Positions 26,078 through 35,617 of a stretch of 64,000 nt of DNA are shown one piece after another. Every line of letters starts with the position of its first letter. Position 1 is the stretch's first letter. The stretch spans positions 1 to 64,000 of the forward strand of contig NZ_SSNI01000031.1 of the NCBI RefSeq assembly GCF_010015475.1, given 5' to 3'. The translations under genes and the position numbers were made by a program. The stretch comes from Pontibacter pamirensis (GTDB taxonomy: Bacteria > Bacteroidota > Bacteroidia > Cytophagales > Hymenobacteraceae). The notes beneath the pieces are model-generated. The model ran no database searches. It saw only the letters and a program-made list of their open reading frames with translations, and was not told where the DNA came from.

Positions 26078-28696
26078 TTACTGTACTACTAGCCGGGCTT
26101 GGCGCTTTCCCGATAGACCCTGCGTCTGTACAAGGTACAGCCCTTTCTGAAGTCTTTTCCCTAAAGGTAGTTCTAGATGAAAATTCCCTCGCTCATTTGC
26201 TATGCTAGCTTCTGCGTGTATAACACGACCTGTTACATCATATATGGATGTAGTTATCGCTTCATTTGCGGTATGGCCTGACACCTCCACAAAAAGCATG
26301 TCGCCTGCGTTAGGATTTGGATAGACCTTCAGGCTTGTGTCCCCTCTAAACATTTCCTGAGCTATTATGCTTGCAGTTGCAGATGTATTTTGTTTCATTT
26401 CTATTCCTGATATTACAGCATTATCAGTGACGGAAGTAAAGAGAATGTTGAGCGTACCATCCGTGACAGAAACCCCTTCATACGTCAGCACCACTGCAAT
26501 GCCAAAGCCATACTGGGCATAGAGATCTATGTTGCTGATTACCCGCTGCCCTTCAAGGTCTACATTGAATTTTCGGGCACCAGACGCCTTAAAGTAAGGC
26601 TCCACAAAATGCAGCTTTACTGTATAAGAGCCGGCTTCGCTTACCGGAATGCTATAGGTGAAGGGAGCGCCGGAGGAGGCGAAGCGGTACTTCAGGTAGA
26701 GCTGATCATTGGTAGTGCCAGCCACATCAAAAGATTTGGTAGAAGTTACACCGCTGGAATAATATGCGTCTGCCGCCCAAATTCTGCCTTCGCTGTCTGT
26801 GTGCTCTGCACCTCCTACGTTCAAGGCTAAGGTAGGCGCTGAGGGAGACTTTATCAGCTCGACACCCGATATGATGGCATTGTTTGTCACAGAGGTAAGA
26901 AGGATGTTGGCTGTACCATCCGTGACAGATATGCCATCAAAGGTCATTACCAACGCCTTGCCATACCCCTGCTGCGCCCACAGGTCGTAGTTGCTTATTA
27001 CCCGCTGCCCCTCAACATCGACATGGAATTTGCGGGCGCCGGACTCTTTGAAGTAAGGCTCCACGAAGTGCAGCTTTACGGTGTAGGAGCCTGCCTCGCT
27101 TACCGGGATGTTGTAGCTGAAGGGGGCGCCGTTTTTAGCATACCTGTACTTCAGGTACAGTTGGTCATCAGTGGTGCCGGCAACATCGAAGGACTTGGAG
27201 GAGGTGACCCCGCCAGTGAAATGCGCGTCCGCTCCCCATACCCTGCCTCCACTATCTGTATATCCCGAACCTCCAGAATTCACAAGCACTGCGTTTTGAG
27301 TGCCTCTTACCGTTAACTTTACACAGAAGGCTGCGCCGGAGAAGGACGGCCCTGCTCCTGTACCCGTTGCTGTGACAGTGGCTGTATAAGTGCCTGGATC
27401 TAAACCGGTAGCATCTATGGTCACCTCTACTTCAACTGCTGATTGCACAGCGACTCCAGTAGCGTTTTTGGTAACACTAAGCCATTTCGCGTTAGAGGAC
27501 AAAGTATATTGCTTTTCCTTTTCTAAGGTAAAAAGCAGGTTTTTTAGCACCAGTTTCTGATTAGACTCTACCGTTCTTGTGAAACATTCTTCTGTGAAGC
27601 CAAATTTATAAGGGATATTTCGGGTAATGCTCGATGTGTAAGCTGTTTTTTGGGTATTAGTACTATTTCCTTGACCACCATGTGAGATAATGAAGGTATT
27701 GCCAATTACTTTTGATGCTATTCCCTCATACTCATTCGGTAAGGTGTAGGCTGTAGCATCCGCCCATGAACCAAGACCTCCATTAGCTTCCGGAGTGAAA
27801 ATTGTTACCCGGTCCTGATTAGCTCCGTATGTGCCTTGACCTGCCACTATGTAAATTTTGCCGTCAAGCGGAAAAGTGCTTCCTTCTATATGTGAGCGAG
27901 GAGTAGGCATATCAGTTAACTTTGTCCATGTATCTGTGATTGGGTTATACATATGGGAGTACTTTTGGTCCGACCCTCCACCGCAATCATGGCCGAACTG
28001 GCCACCTAAAGCATATATTTTACCTCCCAGTACTGTGGTGCCAAAATGGTTCCTCTTTGTTGGCATGGGGGTCAGCTTATTTTCCCATTGCGTTGTCTTC
28101 GGGCTATTCAGCCATTTATCAATATCCAACGTCAGGTGGTACTTATCCTGATCACTGTCACAGGCACTAGTCACAAAGCCTCCGAAAACATGCAACCTTC
28201 GCCCCACCAATGCTGCCCCGCCTCCAGCCCATAGTAAAGGCTTTCCGTTGGCAGGGTCTATTAATTGTGGACCGGAATGCCAGCTGTTATTTGTAATGTC
28301 ATAAATCCATATTTCACTTGTCAAGGGACCAGGATTCGTTCCTACTCTACCGCCGATATGCCATACTTTATCATCAATCAGCACAACTCCCTGGTGCGTA
28401 ACAGTTTTTCCTGCGGGCATAGAAGCCAAAAGTGTCCATTTGCCCTGTACAGGATCATATACCTCACTCGAACTTTCTACCTCGGGGAAAGTGCCAAAGC
28501 CCATAAAAGTGTAAAGTTTTTCTTTGTATATGACACTTGTTACCTCAGATCTCTTCTTGAAGGCATCTTGCTTACGTGTCCACTGCGCATGGGCAAAATC
28601 TGGCGACAGAAGTAACAGGCAAAGCAGCAATAGGCTGCAGAAGTTAGCTAAGCCTGAAATTGGCTTCTGATGCAGAATAGTAGTTATTTCTTTCAT
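26078..28696 (-). CDS. Kelch / double malectin protein with T9SS sorting domain
   Basis: 872 residues. Signal peptide (about 17-37, ending AHAQ). Residues 45-370 hold Kelch-type repeats forming a beta-propeller (VWHIGG, LHVFGG, IYALGGQFG, IYIVAGQG). A BACON-like Ig segment follows (about 385-465). Two malectin domains come next (about 470-620 and 625-760); they are near duplicates (KSFDVAGTT.DQLYLKYR, VKLHFVEPYF) and bind carbohydrate. The C-terminal 80 residues (VYPNPN...GLYLVQ) are a type A type IX secretion sorting domain, so the protein is exported to the cell surface by T9SS. Likely a glycan-binding surface protein; no hydrolase domain is seen. Confidence 0.88.
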   Translation of the reverse strand: MKEITTILHQKPISGLANFCSLLLLCLLLLSPDFAHAQWTRKQDAFKKRSEVTSVIYKEKLYTFMGFGTFPEVESSSEVYDPVQGKWTLLASMPAGKTVTHQGVVLIDDKVWHIGGRVGTNPGPLTSEIWIYDITNNSWHSGPQLIDPANGKPLLWAGGGAALVGRRLHVFGGFVTSACDSDQDKYHLTLDIDKWLNSPKTTQWENKLTPMPTKRNHFGTTVLGGKIYALGGQFGHDCGGGSDQKYSHMYNPITDTWTKLTDMPTPRSHIEGSTFPLDGKIYIVAGQGTYGANQDRVTIFTPEANGGLGSWADATAYTLPNEYEGIASKVIGNTFIISHGGQGNSTNTQKTAYTSSITRNIPYKFGFTEECFTRTVESNQKLVLKNLLFTLEKEKQYTLSSNAKWLSVTKNATGVAVQSAVEVEVTIDATGLDPGTYTATVTATGTGAGPSFSGAAFCVKLTVRGTQNAVLVNSGGSGYTDSGGRVWGADAHFTGGVTSSKSFDVAGTTDDQLYLKYRYAKNGAPFSYNIPVSEAGSYTVKLHFVEPYFKESGARKFHVDVEGQRVISNYDLWAQQGYGKALVMTFDGISVTDGTANILLTSVTNNAIISGVELIKSPSAPTLALNVGGAEHTDSEGRIWAADAYYSSGVTSTKSFDVAGTTNDQLYLKYRFASSGAPFTYSIPVSEAGSYTVKLHFVEPYFKASGARKFNVDLEGQRVISNIDLYAQYGFGIAVVLTYEGVSVTDGTLNILFTSVTDNAVISGIEMKQNTSATASIIAQEMFRGDTSLKVYPNPNAGDMLFVEVSGHTANEAITTSIYDVTGRVIHAEASIANERGNFHLELPLGKRLQKGLYLVQTQGLSGKRQARLVVQ

Positions 28697-29016
28697 AGTT
28701 ATTAAGGAAAAACTTCTAATATTATACTATTTTAAAAGAATTCTGTTTTAAAATAAAACAGAAAGGGGCTTAAATATATGAAAGTCAGGTGCTGTCGGCT
28801 GCCGAAGGATTATAACTTGGAGTAGTAGAGTGGTTCAGTGCTACATAATTCTAGTATATTGATGGGTTGCGCGTTGTTCTTTTAATATGAATTAGGTTAA
28901 TGTGTATAGAGAAGTGCGATAAAGCCTTTTGATAGTGAGTGCTCTTTCAGGTTCTTTCCGAAAGTGAAGGCGTACGCTATGCAATGTATACTTGAAGCAC
29001 TTATTAAAAGCTACAT
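28697..29016. other. Gene-free stretch
   Basis: 320 bp between the Kelch/malectin gene start and the small HTH gene. It begins with a very A/T-rich tract (28697-28760), the likely promoter region of the minus-strand gene. Nothing else recognised. Confidence 0.4.
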
Positions 29017-29217
29017 ATGTATGATTACACCACATTTGGCAGCCGTCTCAAGAGCCTCCGTAAGCATATGAAGCTTAGCGGGAAAGACCTTGACACTATA
29101 TTTGGGATGTTAAGAACTCAGATGTCTGGTATTGAGCGTGATAAGACGAAGCCCACTGTAAAAAGGTTGTTAAAGCTTTCGGCAGTTTTCCCTAACTGGA
29201 TCTTCACTGGCTTCTGA
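29017..29217 (+). CDS. Short XRE-type HTH protein, possibly truncated
   Basis: 66 residues containing one Cro/C1-type helix-turn-helix: FGSRLKSLRKHMKLSGKDLDTIFGMLRTQMSGIERDKTKPTVKRLLKL. The end (FPNWIFTGF) looks like the family's usual LNWLFTG ending with two or three residues lost and nothing after, so it may be a clipped gene. No partner toxin gene is beside it. A terminator follows. Confidence 0.55.
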   Translation: MYDYTTFGSRLKSLRKHMKLSGKDLDTIFGMLRTQMSGIERDKTKPTVKRLLKLSAVFPNWIFTGF

Positions 29218-29276
29218 CAGGCAGGGGAGAAATGCTGATCAAATAACTGTACATTTGATTGCTGAGTAATCACAGC

Positions 29277-29319
29277 ACAAGCCGCACCATAACATTACTA
29301 GCGTGAGCGGCTTGTTTTT
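29277..29319 (+). terminator. Terminator after the HTH gene
   Basis: ACAAGCCGC pairs with GCGGCTTGT (9 bp, 21-nt loop) and is followed by TTTT. It lies 60 bp downstream of the HTH stop. Confidence 0.65.
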
Positions 29320-29481
29320 CTGTAACACAAGGAAACATCCTGTACCTGTTGTCGCTGACTTATTTTGCCAGTACGATACGCTTATATAACTCAAATGATT
29401 GTTACAAAAGTGGGGGAAAATAATAAACTTAGTTTTGAACTGCCATTTGGTTAATGAAAATCATGGCTATAACTATTAATC

Positions 29482-29847
29482 CTAAGCAGTACCTGATAGG
29501 CTCTTGAGTTCCTGATACTCTTCCTCGCCCATTAATTCCCGCACATACGCCTCTAGTACCGGTTCGCGCTTCTTCTTCATGAACCTGATGAAGCCATGTT
29601 CTAAACAGCACCCTGCAAACCCTTGTGCGGCCATTACTTTGGCTATAGCCGGATGTAGCGTTTGGAGCCACTCCTCGTAATCCTGCTCACTGGGTGGAAT
29701 GTGTCCGAATTCCTGATCATACCTGGCGGCGGCATTGCTGTAGCTGTACATCAGTTCATGAAGGCGCCTGGCCTCAGGCGCTGATTTGGTAAAGCAGGTT
29801 TCCTGCTCCTGGTTGCGGTACTCCAGCGGGTGTTTGACCTTTATCAT
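29482..29847 (-). CDS. Hypothetical protein, intact member of a local tandem family
   Basis: 121 residues, soluble, no signal peptide, mostly helical. Features: LHELMYSYSNAAARYDQEFGH, QDYEEWLQTLHPAIAKVM, an unusual GFAGCCLEHGF with two adjacent cysteines, and YVRELMGEEEYQELKSL. I do not recognise a characterised family. Two broken relatives lie directly upstream on the same strand (30001-30345 and about 30412-30520), which shows the conserved parts: SYxNA, DYEEWL, LxPxIAxVM and YVRELM..E.Y.E. Confidence 0.6.
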   Translation of the reverse strand: MIKVKHPLEYRNQEQETCFTKSAPEARRLHELMYSYSNAAARYDQEFGHIPPSEQDYEEWLQTLHPAIAKVMAAQGFAGCCLEHGFIRFMKKKREPVLEAYVRELMGEEEYQELKSLSGTA

Positions 29848-29989
29848 GTACTAAGAACAAAGGGGGAGAAAAGATTTGAGTTAGTTTTAAAGTTAAATTA
29901 AGTTATTGGTTGCAGTGGTTCACCTTCAGAAGCTTTCTTGCCTGCTAGATTAATTAACATCATTACCTGCATTGGTTAAATGGGGGTAA

Positions 29990-30345
29990 TCGCTTGTCAG
30001 TAACTTCTGTCATAGCCTTGCACTCAGTATAGTCCTCAGCCCTCATCAGTTCGCGTACATAGTTGACAAGCCCTAGATCTCGCTTCTCATTTGCGGACCT
30101 TGTGAAGCTAAGTACATGCAGGCACTATTCAAAACCTTCATCAACCATAACACTGGCAATATCTGGCGTCAGCTCCTCTAACCATTCTTCATAGTCTTGG
30201 CGCATTGACCGCTGCTCTGTGGCTCCCTGATAATAGCGACAGACAGCGTTGCCGTAGCTAAAGAAAAGCTTGTGAAAGCGTTTTTCATCAGCTGAAAACT
30301 GCCTGACAAGTATTTCCTATGCTATATTACAGGATGGTTTTGGAT
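29990..30345 (-). pseudogene. Second tandem copy, stopped by TAG
   Basis: Reading the minus strand gives SADEKRFHKLFFSYGNAVCRYYQG, then RQDYEEWLEELTPDIASVMVDEGFE, a TAG stop, and after it CLHVLSFTRSANEKRD and LVNYVRELMRAEDYTECKAM. Each block aligns to the intact 29482 protein. The start also looks damaged. This is a decayed paralogue. Confidence 0.7.
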
Positions 30346-30411
30346 GTTTAACTATAATCAAGCAGTTGAATTAAAAGAATAACAAATGAAGAATTAAGTT
30401 TATTGACCTCA

Positions 30412-30595
30412 TGCTTATAATAAATGGTTTCTGTTTCTCAAGGAAGTCTGATAACGCTCTATACTCCTGATATTCCTCATCGTCCATCAGCCTGGAGTAC
30501 TTTAGCCATCTGACCTGTACTAGCTTTACTCTATCACATAAAACTACCCCATGCTCATTTAAAAAACTGCTGTTACCGCCATTGGAGCCGTTCGC
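30412..30595 (-). pseudogene. Third tandem copy, fragment
   Basis: The minus strand yields only the end of the family (an EEYQEYRALSDFLEKQKP-like tail from 30510 down to 30430) and scattered similarity up to about 30595. Stops break it everywhere else. It is the most eroded of three tandem copies. Confidence 0.5.
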
Positions 30596-30763
30596 TCACT
30601 TGTATTTAAAGGGTGAATATAGCAAAAACATGTATACAAAACGCATGCAGTGTTGCAAAAGGAAAAGAAATTGCTGCTACCTGGCAGACAGCTGATAGAA
30701 ACACAGTCTCTCCAAGCCCGTACACTTGTATACTATCATCATTTATAACCAAAAGCTAACGAG

Positions 30764-31393
30764 ATGAAGACAAATTTCACAATCACCTTTCTTGCTGCCG
30801 CCGGTCTTTTGGCCAGCTGTAACGAGGTAAGGGAAGACAACGTGGACGGCGCAGGCGAGGTGCGCGAGATTGCAACAGAAGACACTGCCGTAATGTACGA
30901 TGACGGAAACCTGGCGGGAGGCGTGCTGGAAACGGAAGAGGAGGCGTTTAAGGAGGTTGACTTCGGCGCGCCTGCAGTGGTGGAGCCGGCCCTGCAAGCG
31001 GCCGAGATAGAGGTACGCGGCGCCGAGGGCTACAGGATCTATTCCGTTGGCGAGGACATCATGTTTGACCTGGACGAGGCGGAGATTAGACCGAGCGGAG
31101 AGGAGAAACTGCAGGAAATTGCAAGGACCCTGAAGGAGAATAACACGGAGGGCATGATTCGGGTGTACGGTTTCACGGACTCTTTGGCAGGTGAGGCCTA
31201 CAACAGGCAGTTGGCCAGGGAACGGGCCCGGGCTGTAGAGGACTGGCTACGGCGGAACAGCGGGCTGGACACAGCCCGCATGCGGCTGGTGCCGGTTGGG
31301 GAGCACATGTACGAGGCCACCAACGAGACGGCGCGCGGCAGGCAGCAAAACCGCCGCGTGGAAATTGTGGTAGTAGAGCAGTTACCCCTTTAA
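30764..31393 (+). CDS. OmpA-family lipoprotein
   Basis: 209 residues. Lipobox LLASC with lipid-acceptor Cys19, then an acidic, low-complexity stretch (20-85), then an OmpA-like C-terminal domain (about 92-205): DIMFDLDEAEIRPSGEEKLQEIARTL, GFTDSLAGEAYNRQLARERARAV and GRQQNRRVEIVV, which bind peptidoglycan. Outer-membrane anchored and linked to the cell wall. Stand-alone with its own terminator. Confidence 0.88.
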   Translation: MKTNFTITFLAAAGLLASCNEVREDNVDGAGEVREIATEDTAVMYDDGNLAGGVLETEEEAFKEVDFGAPAVVEPALQAAEIEVRGAEGYRIYSVGEDIMFDLDEAEIRPSGEEKLQEIARTLKENNTEGMIRVYGFTDSLAGEAYNRQLARERARAVEDWLRRNSGLDTARMRLVPVGEHMYEATNETARGRQQNRRVEIVVVEQLPL

Positions 31394-31467
31394 GGGATTA
31401 TTAAGCCAAGACCGAATACATGTCGGCAGAGGCAGTTAATACACCCTCAGGAGGAGTACTTCATAAA

Positions 31468-31500
31468 TAAAAATGAGACTCGGTTTGGGTCTCATTTTTA
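31468..31500 (+). terminator. Terminator after the OmpA-like gene
   Basis: TAAAAATGAGAC pairs perfectly with GTCTCATTTTTA (12 bp, 9-nt loop), 75 bp after the stop. Confidence 0.8.
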
Positions 31501-31703
31501 TCTATGAAAAAACGTAATAATATTTTTAACGGAGCCTCCGCTTTAGGTTCTGCCCAAGTCAATGCATAGCATGGGGGAGCGCCTTAGATAAAAGGTAACA
31601 AGGTTATCTGACGCCATGCCAGTATAAAAACCTTTTCCTGCAAGGAACAATGAATTCTTGAAAAATCCCTCCAGAAATTTTTGCAATTCCAATGCTCTAC
31701 CTG

Positions 31704-32477
31704 TTAGTTATCACCAAAGGATTTTGGGCTTTGCCAGTTTATGATCAAAAGAGAAATGACGTAGCAAACACCTCCCAGCACAAAAGCCAGGTAGTTACTT
31801 TTCTGCACCTCGGGCAGTTCCTTTTCAAACACAGTAAGCAAGCTTGTCCCGGCCAAAAAGGACTGTGAAATAGCCGGTATTGCGTCAGAAAAAGACCCGA
31901 AAGCACCCACTCCCCAACCAATCAAAGCAGCCATTACAAGTATCCAGCGCCCTTTGTTGTTATAGAACTCCTTTTGTTTCGTGTACAGGTTGTTGTCGTT
32001 GAGGATAAACTGTAGCACCATGGCAATAACAAACATAAGCAGAGCCGACAGCCCCGTTTCCATTTTAGCCAGCAAAAGAAAGCCTATGATGCAGTTTAGT
32101 ATGGCAAACGTAAGTGTGGGCAGCCAGAAAACTTTAAAATGAACATCTGGCCTTTGCTCACGCTCCTCCAGGGCTTTCTGTGCTACTTGTTCCGTCCAGT
32201 AGAAAAAGCAAAGGCTAACAAACAAAATGAGGTAGACAGGATGCGGCAGGTAAGAGAAAAAGCCCCTGCTATCTACCTTCTCCATAAGAATTTCTTCCCC
32301 CTTACCCAAACCCGGGAGCAGAACCAATATGACAAAAGCAACTAAAAAGCCGCCGGAGAAGGATAGGAGAGGGTTTCTGGGTATTCCATCGAAGACACGA
32401 AAGATGCCAGATAAAATATGGATGCAAGCCAGCACCGCTACTGCTGCAAGTGATATGATGATACTGGTGTCATTCAT
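31704..32477 (-). CDS. Integral membrane protein, ZIP-like in outline
   Basis: 257 residues with about eight membrane segments. LSFSGGFLVAFVILVLLPGL and the late SFLAGTSLLTVFEKELPE recall the second and fifth helices of ZIP metal transporters (short glycine-rich helix, late Glu-Pro), but the usual histidine ligands (HxxPEG) are not there. Transport of a metal is therefore only a guess. It lies 77 bp downstream of the metzincin-like gene on the same strand and may be co-transcribed. Confidence 0.6.
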   Translation of the reverse strand: MNDTSIIISLAAVAVLACIHILSGIFRVFDGIPRNPLLSFSGGFLVAFVILVLLPGLGKGEEILMEKVDSRGFFSYLPHPVYLILFVSLCFFYWTEQVAQKALEEREQRPDVHFKVFWLPTLTFAILNCIIGFLLLAKMETGLSALLMFVIAMVLQFILNDNNLYTKQKEFYNNKGRWILVMAALIGWGVGAFGSFSDAIPAISQSFLAGTSLLTVFEKELPEVQKSNYLAFVLGGVCYVISLLIINWQSPKSFGDN

Positions 32478-32554
32478 ATGAGGAACTGATAGTGGATTTT
32501 GTTCTTAGTTAAGGTGCCTGAGAAGAATGGGTAAGGCACTACTAAAAAAACTGC

Positions 32555-33751
32555 TTATGGCTCTCTATAGAAAAGCGAAACGGCCCGGATTATTTTCTGG
32601 CCGATGAAACCGCTGCCCAGAGCGCCAGTAAGGGTGCCCAGCGTACTCACCACCACCGCGATCTTCAACAGTTCATGCCAGCCCACCTGAAAACCGAAGT
32701 CTGTGAACCAGTGCTTTATGAAGTCAGCCGGGAAAAGCCAAAGTTCCAGGATAAGTATAGCCAACGTGATGATGATGAACAGCCCGATCACCATGAAGAA
32801 CATGGTCAGGAACATGCCAATGTTCACGATCGCCACATTAGAAGTGATCACGCGTTTCTCCCGGTGTGGGAACAGCAACTCCTGTGAGAAGGGGATATAA
32901 CAGGTAGCACTTAGGATGGCCGCCGCCGCCGACCAGACGTAGGCGGGGGCCAGGTTAATGCCGGCCCACCAGAATTCATCTGTAAAAAACATCAGAAAAG
33001 CCGGGGCCAGGGCAGCAGTGGTTACTTTCGTGAGGGTAAAGGGCAGCAGGATAGCTTTGCTTCGCCAGGCCAGCGCAAGCACCTTCCGCGGATTTTTGGC
33101 GGCAGCCTTCAGGTGTAACACCAGGTGGTGCAGGTTTCCTTTAGTAGGCACCTCCCGAACGTGCAGTTCTTTGGCCGCCTTTGCCAGGGCAGCCCGCTCA
33201 TCTGGTGAGTAACCCGGAATACGGTTACGCTCCTCTCTGAACTCGAAGGGTGCCATGATGCCCTCTTTGCAATGTTCCAGACCCATCAGGTGCCCCATCA
33301 GGTGCAGGAACAGAGCGGCGGCGTTCCAGCGCACAGCAGGGGAGTCAAGGGAAAGCACCGGCTCACCGAATGGTGCATAAGCAGCTTCTTGGTGGAGATA
33401 ACAATCACCTGCGCTTCGGGGCGCCGCAAGGCCAGGTACCATGAGCTGGCTTTCAGACACTATACCCGTATCAGTAATAACCAGCACAACATCGCTTGGA
33501 GTCTAAACCATGCGCAGAAGCGATTCGCGCATAAAGTCGTCTGCCCTTCGGGTGTCTGTGTTATCCAGGTGCAATGCCTCACCCAAATGATAATGATAAG
33601 GTACACTGAGTGCCTGCTCCAGTTCAGGAAGAGCGTCCTGTCTGAGCTGCCCCGCAAAAGCCTCCAATGCTTCCTTGTCCCCTGTTGGAGTGTAAGCTGC
33701 CAAGGCATATATCCTGATGCCCTCCGTGTTGTTCTTCTCTGATTCTACCAT
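32555..33751 (-). pseudogene. Membrane protein with metzincin-like domain, in-frame stop
   Basis: The frame starts at 33751 (MVESEKNNTEGIRIYALAAYTPTG), is stopped by TAG at 33503-33505 after residue 82, then continues in the same frame to 32555 (VLVITDTGIVSESQLMVPGLAAPRS...). A GTG at 33485-33487 could start the second part. The motif HLMGHLMGLEHC fits the archaemetzincin pattern HExxHxxGxxHC, but the catalytic Glu is Leu and the following CxxC is missing, so the domain is probably a dead peptidase fold. The C-terminal half has about four membrane segments. Either a nonsense pseudogene or a sequencing error. Confidence 0.65.
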
Positions 33752-33984
33752 AGGACATTCTACTCACATCATAAGGTAGAGGTTTAACTTCTACTTTACC
33801 TGTCTCTCAGCTTGGCTAATAGCAGGAACCGCTCTTTTCATCAGTTCACCGCCGAGTTGCATTCAATTGTTTTATAGCAGGGTTAGGTCTCTGCGTTTAT
33901 TATCCGGCTATATGCTGGTAATATCCTCTGTATGTATACCTCGTATAGCAGATTTTAGAATTTGTACTTAAAAAACACTCCCCG

Positions 33985-35616
33985 ATGAAAAACAGCGAAG
34001 AGGATGAGCACAAGGATAATAAAGATAGCAATGGCAAACACAGCAGCTCTATGGGCATGCGCGGTGTGACAAGGCCAATGGCTGAGAAGGAGCTGCGGCA
34101 GCACAACAAGAAGATGCACAAAGACGGCCAGGAAAAACAGGACCAGCACAAAAGGGGGGATTACCAGCACGAAAGTCATCAGCACGAGAAAGGAGAGGGC
34201 AAAAGCATGAAGATGTCTGATGAGATGCGGGAGAAAATGCTGCACATGCACCACATGCAAACCCTGTGGGTGTACTGGATGATAATTATCCTAGGCGCAT
34301 GGGTGCTGCTCTCGCCCCTCACCTTCGACTATAGCATCGGAACCGTGGAGCCGTCGGGCGGCAGAAGCGTGTGGCTCTCGCTGGACCAGCGCATCGCCTT
34401 CATGAAGTGGAGCGACATCATCAGCGGCGGGCTGCTCATCTTCTTCGGGTGGCGCGGCCTTACGCCCAACCGCCCCGTCAGCCTGTGGGTCTGCTGCTTT
34501 ATAGGTATCTGGCTCACTATGGCGCCCATTATCTTCTGGTCTCCCACGGCAGTCGCTTACCTTAACGACACCATGGTGGGTGCGCTCATCATCGGGCTCA
34601 CCATCCTCATACCGGGCATGCCCAACATGATAATGTACATGAAGATGGGGCCTGACACGCCTCCGGGCTGGAGCTACAACCCCTCCAGCTGGCCGCAGCG
34701 CTGGATTATGATGGTGCTCGGTTTCGTCGGATGGCTCGTGTCGCGCTACCTGACGGCTTTCCAGCTGGGCTACATCGACTCCGTGTGGGACCCGTTCTTC
34801 GGGCAGCAGAGCGAGCAGGTGCTCAACTCGGCCATGTCGCACTCGCTGCCCATCTCAGACGCGGGTCTGGGTGCCATGGCCTACACCTTTGAGTTTCTGA
34901 TGGGCTGGATGGGAGCCCCCACCCGCTGGCGCACGATGCCCTGGATGGTGGCCGTGTTCGGTATTCTAGTTATCCCGCTGGGGCTGGTGCACATCTTCCT
35001 GGTCATCAGCCAACCAGTTATAGTGGGCGCTTGGTGTACTTTCTGCATTTTGGCTGCGGCCATCATGATACCCATGATTCCGCTGGAGGTAGATGAGGTG
35101 GTTGCCATGGGGCAGTTCATGAAAAGGAAGGTGAACCAGGGGAAGAGCTTCTGGAAGGTGTTCTGGAAAGGCGGCAATATCGAAAGCGATTCAAAAGACG
35201 AGGCACCTGAGATGATGAAGTTCCCGCAAAAGCCGGGGCCGGTGTACAGCGCCTCCATCTGGGGAGTGAGCTTCCCGTGGACACTGAGTGTGGCGACACT
35301 TTTGGGCATGGCTTTGGTGGCGGCGCCCGGCATATTCGGTGTGGGCATACAGGAAACGGTGGCCGATGTTTTCCACCTGAGCGGCTCGCTCATTGTGGTG
35401 GTGTCCGTGATTAGTATGGGAGAGCCACTGCGCATCTGCCGCTATCTGAACATACTGCTGGGGCTAATAGTAGCTGTTGCCCCCTGGTTTTTGAGCAACA
35501 GCCCAATGGGTTTAAGTATAACAGGCGTGGTCCTGGGACTGGCAGTAGCGGCACTTGCTTTGCCGTTGGGTCCTAAAACACAAAATTATGCAGGCTGGGA
35601 TGAGTATATCAAATAA
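33985..35616 (+). CDS. VKOR-family protein with flanking SPW-type membrane repeats
   Basis: 543 residues. A His/Lys-rich soluble start (1-88; HKDNKDSNGKH, HQHEKGEGK, HMHHM) may bind metal. Next come an SPW-like four-helix repeat (about 90-210), a vitamin K epoxide reductase-like core (about 230-395) with the redox motif WCTFC, and a second four-helix SPW-like unit (about 425-543). VKOR proteins make or recycle disulfides at the membrane through quinone; the separate loop cysteine pair of classical VKORs is not seen. Its stop is one base before the ATG of the MGH1-like hydrolase, so the two are coupled. Redox or metal-stress role inferred from neighbours. Confidence 0.85.
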   Translation: MKNSEEDEHKDNKDSNGKHSSSMGMRGVTRPMAEKELRQHNKKMHKDGQEKQDQHKRGDYQHESHQHEKGEGKSMKMSDEMREKMLHMHHMQTLWVYWMIIILGAWVLLSPLTFDYSIGTVEPSGGRSVWLSLDQRIAFMKWSDIISGGLLIFFGWRGLTPNRPVSLWVCCFIGIWLTMAPIIFWSPTAVAYLNDTMVGALIIGLTILIPGMPNMIMYMKMGPDTPPGWSYNPSSWPQRWIMMVLGFVGWLVSRYLTAFQLGYIDSVWDPFFGQQSEQVLNSAMSHSLPISDAGLGAMAYTFEFLMGWMGAPTRWRTMPWMVAVFGILVIPLGLVHIFLVISQPVIVGAWCTFCILAAAIMIPMIPLEVDEVVAMGQFMKRKVNQGKSFWKVFWKGGNIESDSKDEAPEMMKFPQKPGPVYSASIWGVSFPWTLSVATLLGMALVAAPGIFGVGIQETVADVFHLSGSLIVVVSVISMGEPLRICRYLNILLGLIVAVAPWFLSNSPMGLSITGVVLGLAVAALALPLGPKTQNYAGWDEYIK

Positions 35617-35617
35617 G

